Part shown: positions 37,957 through 46,803 of the stretch, piece by piece
How the letters are laid out: each line of letters opens with the position of its first letter
Numbering within the stretch: position 1 is the first letter of the stretch
From: Paracoccus methylarcula
Lineage (GTDB): Bacteria; Pseudomonadota; Alphaproteobacteria; Rhodobacterales; Rhodobacteraceae
Reading direction: 5' to 3'
Length of the DNA stretch: 64,000 bases
Assembly (NCBI RefSeq): GCF_003007735.2
Contig: NZ_PXNQ02000001.1
Span: 62,001-126,000, forward strand
Made by a program: the position numbers and the translations under genes
Notes under the pieces: model-generated
Told to the model about the DNA's origin: nothing
Databases searched by the model: none
Seen by the model: the letters and a program-made list of their open reading frames with translations, nothing else

Positions 37957-39309
37957 CTAGACCTTCTTCTGCAGGATGATCTCGACCCGGCGATTGCGGG
38001 CCCGGCCTTCCCGGGTTCCGTTATCGGCGATGGGTTCCGTCGCGGCCTTGCCTTCGGATGTGACCAGCCCTGCCGGCACGCCCGCCGCGACCAGCAGGTC
38101 GGCGATGGTCCTGGCGCGCGCCTCGCTGAGCCCCTGATTGGACCGGAACGGGTTCGAGGTCTGAACCGGCACGCTGTCGGTATGCCCGGCCACGCGGACC
38201 GAGCCGATCAGGTCCGCATTGTCGATGATGACCGCGGCAATCGAGGTGATCAGCGGGCCATAGGCATCGTTGATATCGGCCTTGGCCGAGCGGAATACCT
38301 CGGGGTCGCTGGCCTGCACCACGACCACGGCAAGCGACACATCCTCGCGCCCGGTCAGCGCGGCTGCGGTGTCGGCGGGAGCGGCTTCGGCAAACAGTGG
38401 CAGCAATTCGAACAACAGCGGGTTCGCGGTCAACTGCGGCTGTTCCTCGGTCTCGATCACCGGACGATAGATTGCCGCGCGTTCGGGCGGTGGCAGCACG
38501 CCCGCCAGCGTGAACAGATCCTCGCCACGACCCGACAGGCGGATGCCGAGACCCACATAGATCGCCGTGACCAGCGCAATGGCCATCAGCGCCAGCGACC
38601 AGATCGGCACGATGAACTTGCGGTCCTCATCCTCGGCCACCACGCCCTGCCAATGCGGCGACAGCGGCGCATCGGCCGCATCGCGATCATGCAGCACGCG
38701 CGCCATCTGGGCGCGCAGGCGGGCGATCTCGGCCTCGCCCGCCGGGCCGCTGATGCGGTATTTGCCGCGAAAGCCAAGCGACAGGCACAGGAAGACCAGT
38801 TCCAGCAGTTGCGGATCGCGTTCGGGATAGCGCAGCAATTCCTCGGCCAGATCATAGAAACGCTCGCCGGCATCGACATTACCATACATCGAGGCGACCA
38901 GCGGCTGACGCGGCCAGCCGCTGGAGCCGCCCCAGGGCGTGTTGATCGCCACATCGTCCAGCAATGCGCCCACGAACCAGGCACCCTGATCGGCGCGGGT
39001 CAGCGGCACGCCCATCGTCACCGCCGCATCGCGGGCATGGGTCAGATTGTCCTGCAGCCGGTTACGCAACAGGTCGGGATTTTCGGGCGCGACCGCGCGT
39101 TCCAGTTCGGGCGCGATCCCCAGCAGGGCGGCAAATGCGCGGATAAGGGGGTTGTCGCTGGCCCTGGCATCCCTCAGCGGCGCGCTGCGCGCAGGCGCAG
39201 GCGCAGGCGCAGGCGCGGGTGCGGGCTGCCGCGCATCGCCCGAACGCCGTGGCCGGACGCGGGTTCGCGCCGCGTCGTCTTCCAGCCCGAAGGGATCGTC
39301 ATTGGTCAT
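37957..39309 (-). CDS. tssL: T6SS inner-membrane protein TssL (DotU) with C-terminal OmpA domain
   Basis: The 450-residue protein starts with a Pro/Ala-rich region (residues ~28-42) encoded by a GCAGGC hexamer repeated four times (39191-39214). The DotU domain has GALLDDVAINTPWGGSSGW and LVASMYGNVDAGERFYDL. A single membrane helix (IWSLALMAIALVTAIYVGL) follows, then a periplasmic OmpA/MotB domain (VRVAGHTDSVPV, SEARARTIADLL, RNRRVEIILQKKV). The OmpA end ties the membrane complex to peptidoglycan. The Pro/Ala repeat length may vary between strains without changing frame. Confidence 0.95.
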   Translation of the reverse strand: MTNDDPFGLEDDAARTRVRPRRSGDARQPAPAPAPAPAPARSAPLRDARASDNPLIRAFAALLGIAPELERAVAPENPDLLRNRLQDNLTHARDAAVTMGVPLTRADQGAWFVGALLDDVAINTPWGGSSGWPRQPLVASMYGNVDAGERFYDLAEELLRYPERDPQLLELVFLCLSLGFRGKYRISGPAGEAEIARLRAQMARVLHDRDAADAPLSPHWQGVVAEDEDRKFIVPIWSLALMAIALVTAIYVGLGIRLSGRGEDLFTLAGVLPPPERAAIYRPVIETEEQPQLTANPLLFELLPLFAEAAPADTAAALTGREDVSLAVVVVQASDPEVFRSAKADINDAYGPLITSIAAVIIDNADLIGSVRVAGHTDSVPVQTSNPFRSNQGLSEARARTIADLLVAAGVPAGLVTSEGKAATEPIADNGTREGRARNRRVEIILQKKV

Positions 39310-39316
39310 CTTGGTC

Positions 39317-40651
39317 CTATCGGTTCACCGCATAGCAATCGATTTCCGGTTCTCGTTCCAGCTTGCCGGCCACGCCCAGCACGAAGCCCGGCGCATCGGA
39401 CAGAGCGGCGTAATGTTCGGATGCGCGGTCAAGTTCCAGGCACAGCCGGTCGCCGTCATAGGGGATCTCGCGCGGCTGCGAGTTCAGCGGTTTCAGCGGA
39501 ATGCCCGGCAGCTTGGATTTCCACAGCTTGTCGAAATCGCCCGCCGCGCCGACCGTCGCCTGATCGACGAAGATCTTGCGCAGCATCGCCTCGGACATGT
39601 CACCGCCGATGCGCAGCACGATGCGGTTGGATTTCAGGATCTCGGGATTGTCGATCCGCACGGTCCAGATGTTTTCCGAATGATGCGAGACACGCAGCGC
39701 CCGTGATTTCGGTTCGACATGGCGCAGGGACAGCATCAGCGAACGCAGCGTATCTGCCAGGGTGGTAAAGGCCGCCTGCGGATCCGCATGGTCATAGATC
39801 GGCAGTTCCGTCATCCGCCGGGACGAGGCGCCGTAGGTCGCCATCTGTCCGGCCAGCCCGGCCAGTTCGCACAGCAATTCGGACGGATGGCAATCGTTCT
39901 GTGCCATCAGATGCGCCAGTCTCGGCCGCGCGCGATTGGCCAGTTCCAGGATCAACAGGTTCTCCATCGAGGCACCCGCGCCGCCCAGCACCATCGAGCC
40001 ATGCGCGTCGGCGATCCGGTCGATGCCGGTGACCAGCTCCTTCAGGAATTGCCCGTACCACGGCACTGCCGAGATATTCGGCGATGGCGCCAGAAATCCA
40101 TCGTCCAGCGCCACGGCGCCTTCGGATGTCAGGCCGGTCAACCGGGCCAGCGGCAGCGTCGTATAGCCGCGCGTTTCCTGCCCCGGCAGCAGCAGTTTCG
40201 GCGCCAGCCGCGCAACCTCGATCTCGGTCGGTTCGGCGCCAGCGGCGATGGCATCGCGGATCGTGATGTAATCGCCGCGATAACGCATGCCCGAAGGCTC
40301 GGCATGGGCCGGGTCGATCTCGGCCCCGCCGGTGGTTTCAGAGGGAACCGCAAGATGGATCAGCCCGGCTTCGGTCTTTGAGGTGACCGGCAGCGGCTCG
40401 ATCGGCAGGCAGCTTGCGCTTGCCGAAAAGACGGTGCCATCGGGCATCACCCCATCGGCGACGCTCAGCGCCACCTGCCCGGCATCCAGCGCAGCGCCGT
40501 CCAGTTCCAGCGCGACAAAGCCAAAGCTTTGCAGCGGCGTTGCCCGGAGGGCCTGCCGCACCAGCCAGCCCAGATGCCGGTCCTGCTGTTGCAGATGCTG
40601 GGTCCTGAGATACAGCCCCTCGGACCAGACAACCTTGTTTCTATCCGTCAT
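39317..40651 (-). CDS. tssK: T6SS baseplate protein TssK
   Basis: The 444-residue protein opens with NKVVWSEGLYLRTQHLQQQD, the near-universal TssK start, and runs through ARLTGLTSEGAVALDDGFLAP to IDCYAVNR at the end. TssK trimers join the baseplate to the cytoplasmic parts of TssL and TssM. The order tssJ-tssK-tssL-tssM is the usual one. No irregularity was seen. Confidence 0.95.
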   Translation of the reverse strand: MTDRNKVVWSEGLYLRTQHLQQQDRHLGWLVRQALRATPLQSFGFVALELDGAALDAGQVALSVADGVMPDGTVFSASASCLPIEPLPVTSKTEAGLIHLAVPSETTGGAEIDPAHAEPSGMRYRGDYITIRDAIAAGAEPTEIEVARLAPKLLLPGQETRGYTTLPLARLTGLTSEGAVALDDGFLAPSPNISAVPWYGQFLKELVTGIDRIADAHGSMVLGGAGASMENLLILELANRARPRLAHLMAQNDCHPSELLCELAGLAGQMATYGASSRRMTELPIYDHADPQAAFTTLADTLRSLMLSLRHVEPKSRALRVSHHSENIWTVRIDNPEILKSNRIVLRIGGDMSEAMLRKIFVDQATVGAAGDFDKLWKSKLPGIPLKPLNSQPREIPYDGDRLCLELDRASEHYAALSDAPGFVLGVAGKLEREPEIDCYAVNR

Positions 40652-40671
40652 TCGCTTCCCGTTGCTAAAGA

Positions 40672-41136
40672 CTAGCCGCCGCTGACGGCGATGCCGCTGG
40701 ATCCGACGGTGATCGTCACCGGGGCCGATTTTGCCGGAACCGGGATCCGTTGGCGCAGGGTTCGCCCGGTTGGATCGCGGAAGCCTGCCGTGACGCCGAT
40801 GGCGGTGGTGCCCGCCTGCACGGTAATGGCTTTCGACACCGTGGCGCCCGGCCCCAACACCAGTTGATCGGCCTTGACCAGATCGCCGCCAAGCGCCGCC
40901 GCAGGATCCTGCAGGGCCAGGTAGTCGGCGGAATCGAACGCGCCGGTGCCGGAAAGCTGCAGCACCTGCACCGTCACCGGGCGGTCCGCCCCATCCGAGC
41001 CGGGGTTCATGCCCGCCGATCCCGTCGCCGTGACGGCAAGAACCGTCGGCGGCGTTTCCCCCCCGCAGCCCGCCAGCAGCAGCGCGGCACTCGCTCCGGC
41101 GGCCAGCAGGAGCCTTCTGTTAAGACCGCTTGTCAT
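40672..41136 (-). CDS. tssJ: T6SS outer-membrane lipoprotein TssJ
   Basis: The 154-residue protein has a lipoprotein signal (RRLLLAAGASAALLLAGC, lipobox LAGC). A small beta-sandwich domain follows (VLAVTATGSAGMNPGSDG, RPVTVQVLQL). ATG 41136 is chosen because AAGGAGG lies at about 41143-41149, ideally placed. In the raw sequence the frame runs on from TagH without a stop, but this comes from a one-base loss in tagH. TssJ anchors TssM to the outer membrane. It overlaps the tagH end by 17 bases. Confidence 0.9.
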   Translation of the reverse strand: MTSGLNRRLLLAAGASAALLLAGCGGETPPTVLAVTATGSAGMNPGSDGADRPVTVQVLQLSGTGAFDSADYLALQDPAAALGGDLVKADQLVLGPGATVSKAITVQAGTTAIGVTAGFRDPTGRTLRQRIPVPAKSAPVTITVGSSGIAVSGG

Positions 41137-42536
41137 CTTGCGTCCTCCTTCCACTTTCATACGCATCGCGAAAATCGGCGCGACCTCGCCCAGGAACTGA
41201 TCCTCGGCCGAACGGGCGATCTCGCGATAGCGTTCTTCGTAAAGGCGCCACAGCTTGGCGCTGCGGCCCCCGGCGATCAGGCTTTCCAGAAGGCCGACAT
41301 CCGCCATCGCCTTCTCGATTTCCTCGGGGTCGAACCTGTCGATCATCCGCCGCAGCGCGGCCTGCAGCGCGGTCCATATGCGCAACTGGTGATCGGTCAG
41401 GTCACGAAAGGCCTGTTCCAGCGCCTCCTCGGGGTCCAGATAGCCCCGCCCGCGCGGCCGGACAAAGCTGGCGAGCACATCCTCGGGCGTGGCCAGGAAT
41501 TTCAGCGGGTTCACATCGGAACTGGCGATGATCGTTTGCGCCACCCGTGCCTTCTGCTTGGCCTGCGCACGGGTCCGAAGCTGCTGCATCAACCCATCGA
41601 CCAGAAGGCGCATGGCGCGCCCGATCCGCTCGGCCTGCTGAGCCGGATCGCCGGTGAATTGCGACGGGTCCAGCCCCATGCCACGCAGCAGGGCTGCGTG
41701 AATGTCGCGCTCGGCGCCCTCTGGCAAAGGCGCGGGTGGTTCCGGCTCGGGCGGGGGCGGTGGTGGCGGTTCCGGCGCGGGCGACACCTGCCCGGCGGCG
41801 GGTTCTTCCGCCGGGGGCGCCGGCCTGGCCTCTGGCCCGTCCCAATCGGCGAAGATATCGGATTTGGGCGCTGATGCCGGTGCGGGTGTGTCGTCGGGTG
41901 GCGGGGCAGGAGGCGTGGGCGTGTCGGTGAAATACCCGCCCCGCTTCTGGGCCGGTCCGGATTGGGGCGTTGTCGCCTCTTCGGGCCGGTCAAAGGGTTT
42001 GCGCAGATCGAGACCAAAGGCATCCTCTTGATCCAGCGGCTTTGGCGGTGCGGGTGCGCGCGGCCGTTCGTGGCTGCGGGCCTTGCTGGACAGGCCGAAC
42101 GGATCGGGCAGGTCCTTGGGCCGCGGCAAGGGTTCGGGCGGGGGCGGTTCGCCCTCGTTGCGGTCAAAGTCAAAGACCAGACCGCCAGCCGTTTCAGGCT
42201 TGCGGGGTTCGGTTTCGGTGCCCGACAACGCCTCGACCCGCATAACGATATCGCCCATGCGCAGCCGCATGCCGGGTTCGATCGGTACGGCCTTGCCGGC
42301 GCCCACCGGATTGGCGGCATTGTCGATGAACAACCCGCTGCTGATGCATCCGTGACCATGACCCGGTCATCGGCCTCGGTCAGGATGCAGTGCTGGCGCG
42401 AGACATACATGTCGGGATCGTGCAGCGGCCAATCGGCATCGTCGCTGCGCCCGATCACCATGCGTCCGCCGGTAAAGACGCGCTCGGTTTCGGGCTGCGC
42501 ATGGGGGGCAGATTCGATGACTAGTCTTACATTCAT
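41120..42536 (-). CDS. tagH: T6SS FHA-domain protein TagH/Fha (two frame breaks, near 42335 and 41172)
   Basis: The repaired protein is about 472 residues. It has an N-terminal forkhead-associated domain (GGRMVIGRSDDADWPL, YVSRQHCIL, then DNAANPVG in the second frame). A long Pro-rich linker of roughly 150 residues leads to the conserved C-terminal TagH domain (GMGLDPSQF, NPLKFLATPEDVLASF, GRSAKLWRLYEERYREIA). One missing base in GGGT/ACCC at 42334-42336 joins the FHA halves. One missing A in the AAAA run 41171-41174 restores the usual ending FRDAYESGRRTQDDKRS and a TAA at 41120-41122. It is the likely phospho-target reader in the PpkA/PppA pathway. The start overlaps the tssG stop (ATGA). 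Confidence 0.88.
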
Positions 42537-43600
42537 GCCGCGCCCCTTTCTGCACCGGCGGTCACGGGCCTGCGATTGATCCGAGTATAGCAGAGATCAT
42601 CGGCATCGTGGCCTGTCTTGGGCTCGATCCAGCTTGTCAGGCCCACGCGGCAGGCGCCAAGCCTTGCCTGCGGCACCTCGTCGGCGGCCAGAACCAGACG
42701 CACATCGAAATCGATATCGTTGCCCTGCGCAAAGAGCAGCGCGTGACGCAGCCGCCCGCGGCTGAGCGGATCGTCGGTGAAGCGGTCGAATTCCGCACGC
42801 GATAGCGGACCAAGCCGTATCTCGGCGCGGGATTGCCGGTCAAAGCGGCGCGCTCCGACCATGGCCCCGGTGCCCAGGCCGGTATGCTGAACGCCGATGC
42901 GGGTTTGCAGATTTTCGGGAATATCCAGCCAGACCCCCACGAATTCCGACAGCGTCACCGGCATGCCCAGCACCGATTCCAGAAACGAGGTCAGCCGCCC
43001 CGGCCCCCGCACCACTTGCGCCAGTGAGGTGGCGTGGTGCAGTTTCGATCCGTCGATGCGCGGATCGTCGCTGCGGCTGCCGGGCAGGCCGATACCGGCC
43101 AGCGCCCGCATCATCGCCATGACCTGGCCTCCTTCGCCATGGGCGATCTGCACGCCTGCCCGCGCATCGGCCCAGGCCCGCCAGTACAGCGCCATCATCC
43201 GGTGTTGCAGCATGTTGAGGAAGTCGAGGAAGGAGGTGTCCGAGGTCGCGCCGCTATGGCTGCCGCCGGCGAACCAGCGGCTGGACTGGCGCGCGATGAT
43301 CCAGCGTGTCAGATGCAGTGGCATCGGACCTTCGGGCCCGATCAGGCCCAGCACATTCACGCATACCTGCGGCTTGCCGGTTTCCGTGCCTGGCGTGAAC
43401 TCGGCCAGGTCGCCGACCGCAAAACCCTGCCGGGGCTGCTGGGCCAGCCGTGCGGGCTCGGCATCGGCGCCGCCGCACCGGCCAAAGCGCATGGTTTCGG
43501 TTTCGAGCTGCCGCAGCAATTCGAAGAAATCCATATTGGCGATGTCGGGCACTGGCGCGGCCGTCAGATCAGGGCGCGGGTGCCGGTTGTCATCGGCCAT
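42533..43600 (-). CDS. tssG: T6SS baseplate protein TssG
   Basis: The 355-residue protein contains FFELLRQLETETMRFGRCG near the start and NVLGLIGPEGPMPLHLTRWI, both hallmarks of TssG (ImpH/VasB). The frame is open a further 57 codons upstream, but ATG 43600 follows GGAGGT at 43603-43608 and begins the family region. It overlaps tssF by 37 bases. TssG joins TssE, TssF and TssK in the baseplate wedge. Confidence 0.94.
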   Translation of the reverse strand: MADDNRHPRPDLTAAPVPDIANMDFFELLRQLETETMRFGRCGGADAEPARLAQQPRQGFAVGDLAEFTPGTETGKPQVCVNVLGLIGPEGPMPLHLTRWIIARQSSRWFAGGSHSGATSDTSFLDFLNMLQHRMMALYWRAWADARAGVQIAHGEGGQVMAMMRALAGIGLPGSRSDDPRIDGSKLHHATSLAQVVRGPGRLTSFLESVLGMPVTLSEFVGVWLDIPENLQTRIGVQHTGLGTGAMVGARRFDRQSRAEIRLGPLSRAEFDRFTDDPLSRGRLRHALLFAQGNDIDFDVRLVLAADEVPQARLGACRVGLTSWIEPKTGHDADDLCYTRINRRPVTAGAERGAA

Positions 43601-45450
43601 ACCACCTCCGTTTGTGACTGAACCAGCCGCGCCTTGGTGCGGACAAAGGAATTGATGGCTGCCTGCCGGTTGAACAGACGCGCCAGCAGCGCAGAAAGCA
43701 GCAACTGGCTGCCGCCGGACAGCAGGGCCTCGTTGATGTCCAGCGTGATCTCGGTGCCATGTGCAAAGCATAGCGGGCCGGGGATCTGCAGCCGGTCCAC
43801 GACAGCACGCGACATCACCCGGCCAAGCGCATCGCCATGCTGGGTCAGCGCCGGATCGCCCCGATCAGCATAAAGCCGGATCAGCGCACGCAGCGGCTCG
43901 GCATCCTTTTCATCGACGGCCAGCGAGATGTGATTGAGGCTGAGCTGCGAAATCCAGCGCCAGGTCAGATCGTCCATCTGCCTGTCATTGGTGGCTCCCG
44001 ACGGCAACGCGGCCCGCAACGAGGCGCGCGGGCGCCGCATCGCCCCAAGCAGCCTGACCTGCTGGACCGGATCGCCGGTTTCCAGTGTCAGCGTCGGGCG
44101 GTCATCCAGGATCGGCAGATCGCGGTTCGTGCACAGCGCCCGGATATCAAGCTGCGTGATCGGCGGAATCGCACGGGCATCGGCGGGGCGTGAGACCGAG
44201 ATATAGAAATCATCACCCGAATAGCTGGAGCGCGTCTGGCCGCGCCGCACCTCTTCGGTGTCGGGACGGCGGGGGCGGCGCTCGGTCGTGTAGACATGGC
44301 CGCTTTCGGCCCGCGCCTCGACCGAGATGAGCGGCGCGACCCGGGCCTGCGGTCCCTCGACGGCGGCGTCATCGACGCGCAGCAGGCGGTAGATCTCGAA
44401 ATCCTTGGGCCGGGTCCGGTCGGCGTGAACCGGATGTGCCGCGCGGCCCGGGCGCAGTTCGACGATATTGCATTCATGTTCGAACAGGTTGACCAGCGGC
44501 GTCGCGAACAGCCGGAAATCGCCGGCCGATATGCCCGCAAGCTCGGCACGCTGGCGCGAGAGGGGGATAATCACCTCAAGCGCCGCCTGCACCGTGGTGC
44601 AGGCACGGACCATGGGAGACAGCCCGCTCAGGTGGACGAAATGGAACCGCTCGGGCATCAGGAAATATTCGCGTAGCAGCCGATAGCCCTCGAATGAATG
44701 CCGCACCCGGGGCAGCAGGGCTTCGTCATCCCCGATCCCGACCATGGCAGGCCGACCGATCTGCCGGAAGGGCAGGCTACCGTCAGCAGGCCGTGCCAGC
44801 GCCCCCTCGCCAAAACCGAAAATGGCATCGAAGATCGCACCGCCCCGCTGGCCCGCGCCGAAAAAGACGGGCAGCGCATCCAGCGACAACTCGGACAGGG
44901 ATCCGGCGCCCCGACGGCCGATCTTCAGCCGAAGGCCGGCCGAGGCATTGCGGGTCGCGCGCTCGGACAGCCCGGCCTGCACCAGCGCGCCCTTGTCCTG
45001 CAGGTAATCTCCCGACAGCAGCCGCAGCGGCCACATGCTGACATCCTGCGCGGTGGTATAGGTGCAGCGTGTCCGCGTCCCTTCGCGCAGTGACGAGACC
45101 AGCCGCGTGCCGCGCCGCACGATATGGCCATCCAGCATCACGTCGACCTGCGGGCCGGGTGCCAGTTCGGCGATGGTCATCGCCGGGGCCGGCCCGGCAA
45201 GATCGGGATACAGCGTGTCGAGCATGTCGCGGACATAGCGGCTGGATTCCGCGTCCACCTTCAGCCGCGTGCGGGCCGCCAGAAAGGCCACGCCCTCCAG
45301 CAGACGCTCGACATAAGGGTCTGGACAGGGCACCGAATCCAGCGACAGGTTGCGCGCGACATTGGGATGCAGCGCCGAAAACTCGGTCGCCAGCGTACGG
45401 ATATGCTGCAACTCTTCTTCGTAGTAATCGAGGAAGACCCGGTCCATCAA
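43564..45450 (-). CDS. tssF: T6SS baseplate protein TssF
   Basis: The 628-residue protein starts with FLDYYEEELQHIRTLATEF and DPYVERLLEGVAFLAART, diagnostic of TssF (ImpG/VasA). It continues with FHFVHLSGLSPM and LRALCTNRDLP-like segments typical of the family. It is a core wedge protein of the baseplate. Its ATG overlaps the tssE stop (ATGA). Confidence 0.95.
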   Translation of the reverse strand: MMDRVFLDYYEEELQHIRTLATEFSALHPNVARNLSLDSVPCPDPYVERLLEGVAFLAARTRLKVDAESSRYVRDMLDTLYPDLAGPAPAMTIAELAPGPQVDVMLDGHIVRRGTRLVSSLREGTRTRCTYTTAQDVSMWPLRLLSGDYLQDKGALVQAGLSERATRNASAGLRLKIGRRGAGSLSELSLDALPVFFGAGQRGGAIFDAIFGFGEGALARPADGSLPFRQIGRPAMVGIGDDEALLPRVRHSFEGYRLLREYFLMPERFHFVHLSGLSPMVRACTTVQAALEVIIPLSRQRAELAGISAGDFRLFATPLVNLFEHECNIVELRPGRAAHPVHADRTRPKDFEIYRLLRVDDAAVEGPQARVAPLISVEARAESGHVYTTERRPRRPDTEEVRRGQTRSSYSGDDFYISVSRPADARAIPPITQLDIRALCTNRDLPILDDRPTLTLETGDPVQQVRLLGAMRRPRASLRAALPSGATNDRQMDDLTWRWISQLSLNHISLAVDEKDAEPLRALIRLYADRGDPALTQHGDALGRVMSRAVVDRLQIPGPLCFAHGTEITLDINEALLSGGSQLLLSALLARLFNRQAAINSFVRTKARLVQSQTEVVWPMTTGTRALI

Positions 45451-46166
45451 CGATCCTCCATCGAGGTGATCGCGCGGCCATTATCCAGGTCGATCATCGT
45501 GGACAGGCGCAACCGCTCGGGAACCGGGGTCAGCATCAACAGCGCGTCGATCTCGATCCGCAGGCCGGTCTTGTCGCTGGTCGAGACCTTGACGCGGATC
45601 GTTTCGCCTTTCAGGCGCGGCTCGAATATGCGCAGCACCTCGGTCAATTCGCGTGACAGCACATCAGGATCGAAGTCGGAACCGTGCCGGCCGGAAAAGG
45701 ATGGCACCCCGTAATTCAGGACCGAACGGCGGATCTCGGGGTAATCGGCCAGCAGTTCACCGGGGCTGCTGGTGCTGGTCATTTCGCGTTCGCTCAGCAG
45801 GTAATCCGCTTCGAGCCGCTCGATATTGAACAGCATCTCGATATCTCGCCGGACGGCCTCGCGCAGAAGATCCGGGGTGACGATGACGCCGCCTTCCTCA
45901 AGCCGCCGCTGGCGCCGCAAAAGCCCGGCCAGCCTGTGGGCCAGCCGCCGTGTTTCGTCGTCGAGGCTTTCGTCCCGCTCGATCGACCTGGCGCCCTCGG
46001 CCAGCAGCATCCCGACCGCCTGATCGCCGCCCAGTTTCCTGGCCAACTCTCGTCTCAGTGCGGCCGTTTCGGCGCCCAGACCATGCAATTCGTCCACAAG
46101 GCGGTCCCATAAGGAGGGCTGAACCGCCTCGCGGATGGATGGCTGCATGTCGGTCTGCTCGGCCAC
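45447..46166 (-). CDS. tssE: T6SS baseplate protein TssE (gp25-like) with N-terminal extension
   Basis: The gp25-like part is visible as REAVRRDIEMLFNIER and YPEIRRSVLNYGVPSFSG, the core for sheath polymerisation start. The protein has 239 residues, against roughly 140-180 in most TssE proteins. The first ~85 residues are an Arg/Glu/Leu-rich helical extension with no domain I recognise (SLWDRLVDELHGLGAETAAL onward). ATG 46166 is the only good start ahead of the SLWDRL motif, which is itself often found at the TssE start. The extra length therefore lies between SLWDRL and the gp25 core. Confidence 0.9.
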   Translation of the reverse strand: MAEQTDMQPSIREAVQPSLWDRLVDELHGLGAETAALRRELARKLGGDQAVGMLLAEGARSIERDESLDDETRRLAHRLAGLLRRQRRLEEGGVIVTPDLLREAVRRDIEMLFNIERLEADYLLSEREMTSTSSPGELLADYPEIRRSVLNYGVPSFSGRHGSDFDPDVLSRELTEVLRIFEPRLKGETIRVKVSTSDKTGLRIEIDALLMLTPVPERLRLSTMIDLDNGRAITSMEDR

Positions 46167-46192
46167 CTGTCACGCCAACCCGCAGGCTGCAG

Positions 46193-46669
46193 TCATGTCG
46201 CGGCCACCATGTCGTATTCGACCTCGTGCTCGTCGCCCGCAGTCAGATCGTCGGCATCCTGGATGTATTTTATCTTGAACGTGTCGAAGCTGAGGTTCAG
46301 GCTGTCGATCGGGTTGCCGCTGTCGCCGCCCGAGGTCTGATAGCTTTCTACGATGGTGTTGGTCATCGTGATGGTCAGATAGTCCGAATGCTCGTCGCCC
46401 TGGTCCTTGCGCAACGTCAGCACGGCTTCGCCAAGGTTCTTGGCCTTGATGCAGGCCAGCGCCAGATAGGGCGAGGACGCATCGAAATCCTTGATCAGCG
46501 ACATGGCCTGAATTTCGGCCAGACCGCTTTCGCGCTGCCCTCCGGAATTGCGGAAGGCCGAACGGGATGCGCCCCAGGAAAAGCCGGAGACGACAATCTC
46601 GTCCTCGTGGCCCGAACGCTTGCTTTCGCCCGGGATGTCCTCAATCGCCAGATAACCACTGAATGCCAT
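46193..46669 (-). CDS. hcp: T6SS tube protein Hcp (TssD)
   Basis: The 158-residue protein has the Hcp beta-barrel pattern: GYLAIEDIPGESKRSGHEDE, IVVSGFSWGASR, FDASSPYLALACIKAK and LSFDTFKIKY. Hexamers stack to form the expelled inner tube. It sits between tssC and tssE in the operon. The 134-base gap upstream contains two strong hairpins, which may raise hcp mRNA level relative to its neighbours, as expected for the most abundant T6SS protein. Confidence 0.95.
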   Translation of the reverse strand: MAFSGYLAIEDIPGESKRSGHEDEIVVSGFSWGASRSAFRNSGGQRESGLAEIQAMSLIKDFDASSPYLALACIKAKNLGEAVLTLRKDQGDEHSDYLTITMTNTIVESYQTSGGDSGNPIDSLNLSFDTFKIKYIQDADDLTAGDEHEVEYDMVAAT

Positions 46670-46714
46670 TGGATTGTCCTTTCATCGCCTTGTTGCGGGT
46701 TTCATCACCCAATG

Positions 46715-46735
46715 CCGGCGGCCAGGGGCTGCCGG
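46715..46735 (-). promoter_or_regulatory. Hairpin A in tssC-hcp gap
   Basis: A 9-bp stem with one G-U pair (CCGGCGGCC / GGCTGCCGG) and a 3-base loop lies about 45 bases upstream of the hcp start. There is no T-run on either strand. It could act as an mRNA processing or stability element for hcp. Confidence 0.5.
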
Positions 46736-46776
46736 TGAAATGTCAGGTCGGGTTCCGGCCTGTTATCCGTTGTCAG

Positions 46777-46799
46777 GCGGCGCGGGCATCTTGCGCCGC
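46777..46799 (-). promoter_or_regulatory. Hairpin B just after tssC
   Basis: A perfect 7-bp stem (GCGGCGC / GCGCCGC) with a 9-base loop starts four bases after the tssC stop in the transcribed direction. It has no T-tail. It probably protects the tssB-tssC message end or partly ends transcription. Confidence 0.5.
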
Positions 46800-46803
46800 G
46801 CTG

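Noticed and set aside
39191..39214. GCAGGC tandem repeat in tssL as a phase-variation switch
   Set aside because: The unit is six bases, so copy-number change alters Pro/Ala length but never the reading frame.
40672..42333. A continuous frame that reads as a TagH-TssJ fusion protein
   Set aside because: TagH's usual ending (FRDAYESGRRTQDD) and stop are present one frame away, and TssJ has its own ATG, strong ribosome site and lipoprotein signal. The fusion disappears if one A is restored at 41171-41174.
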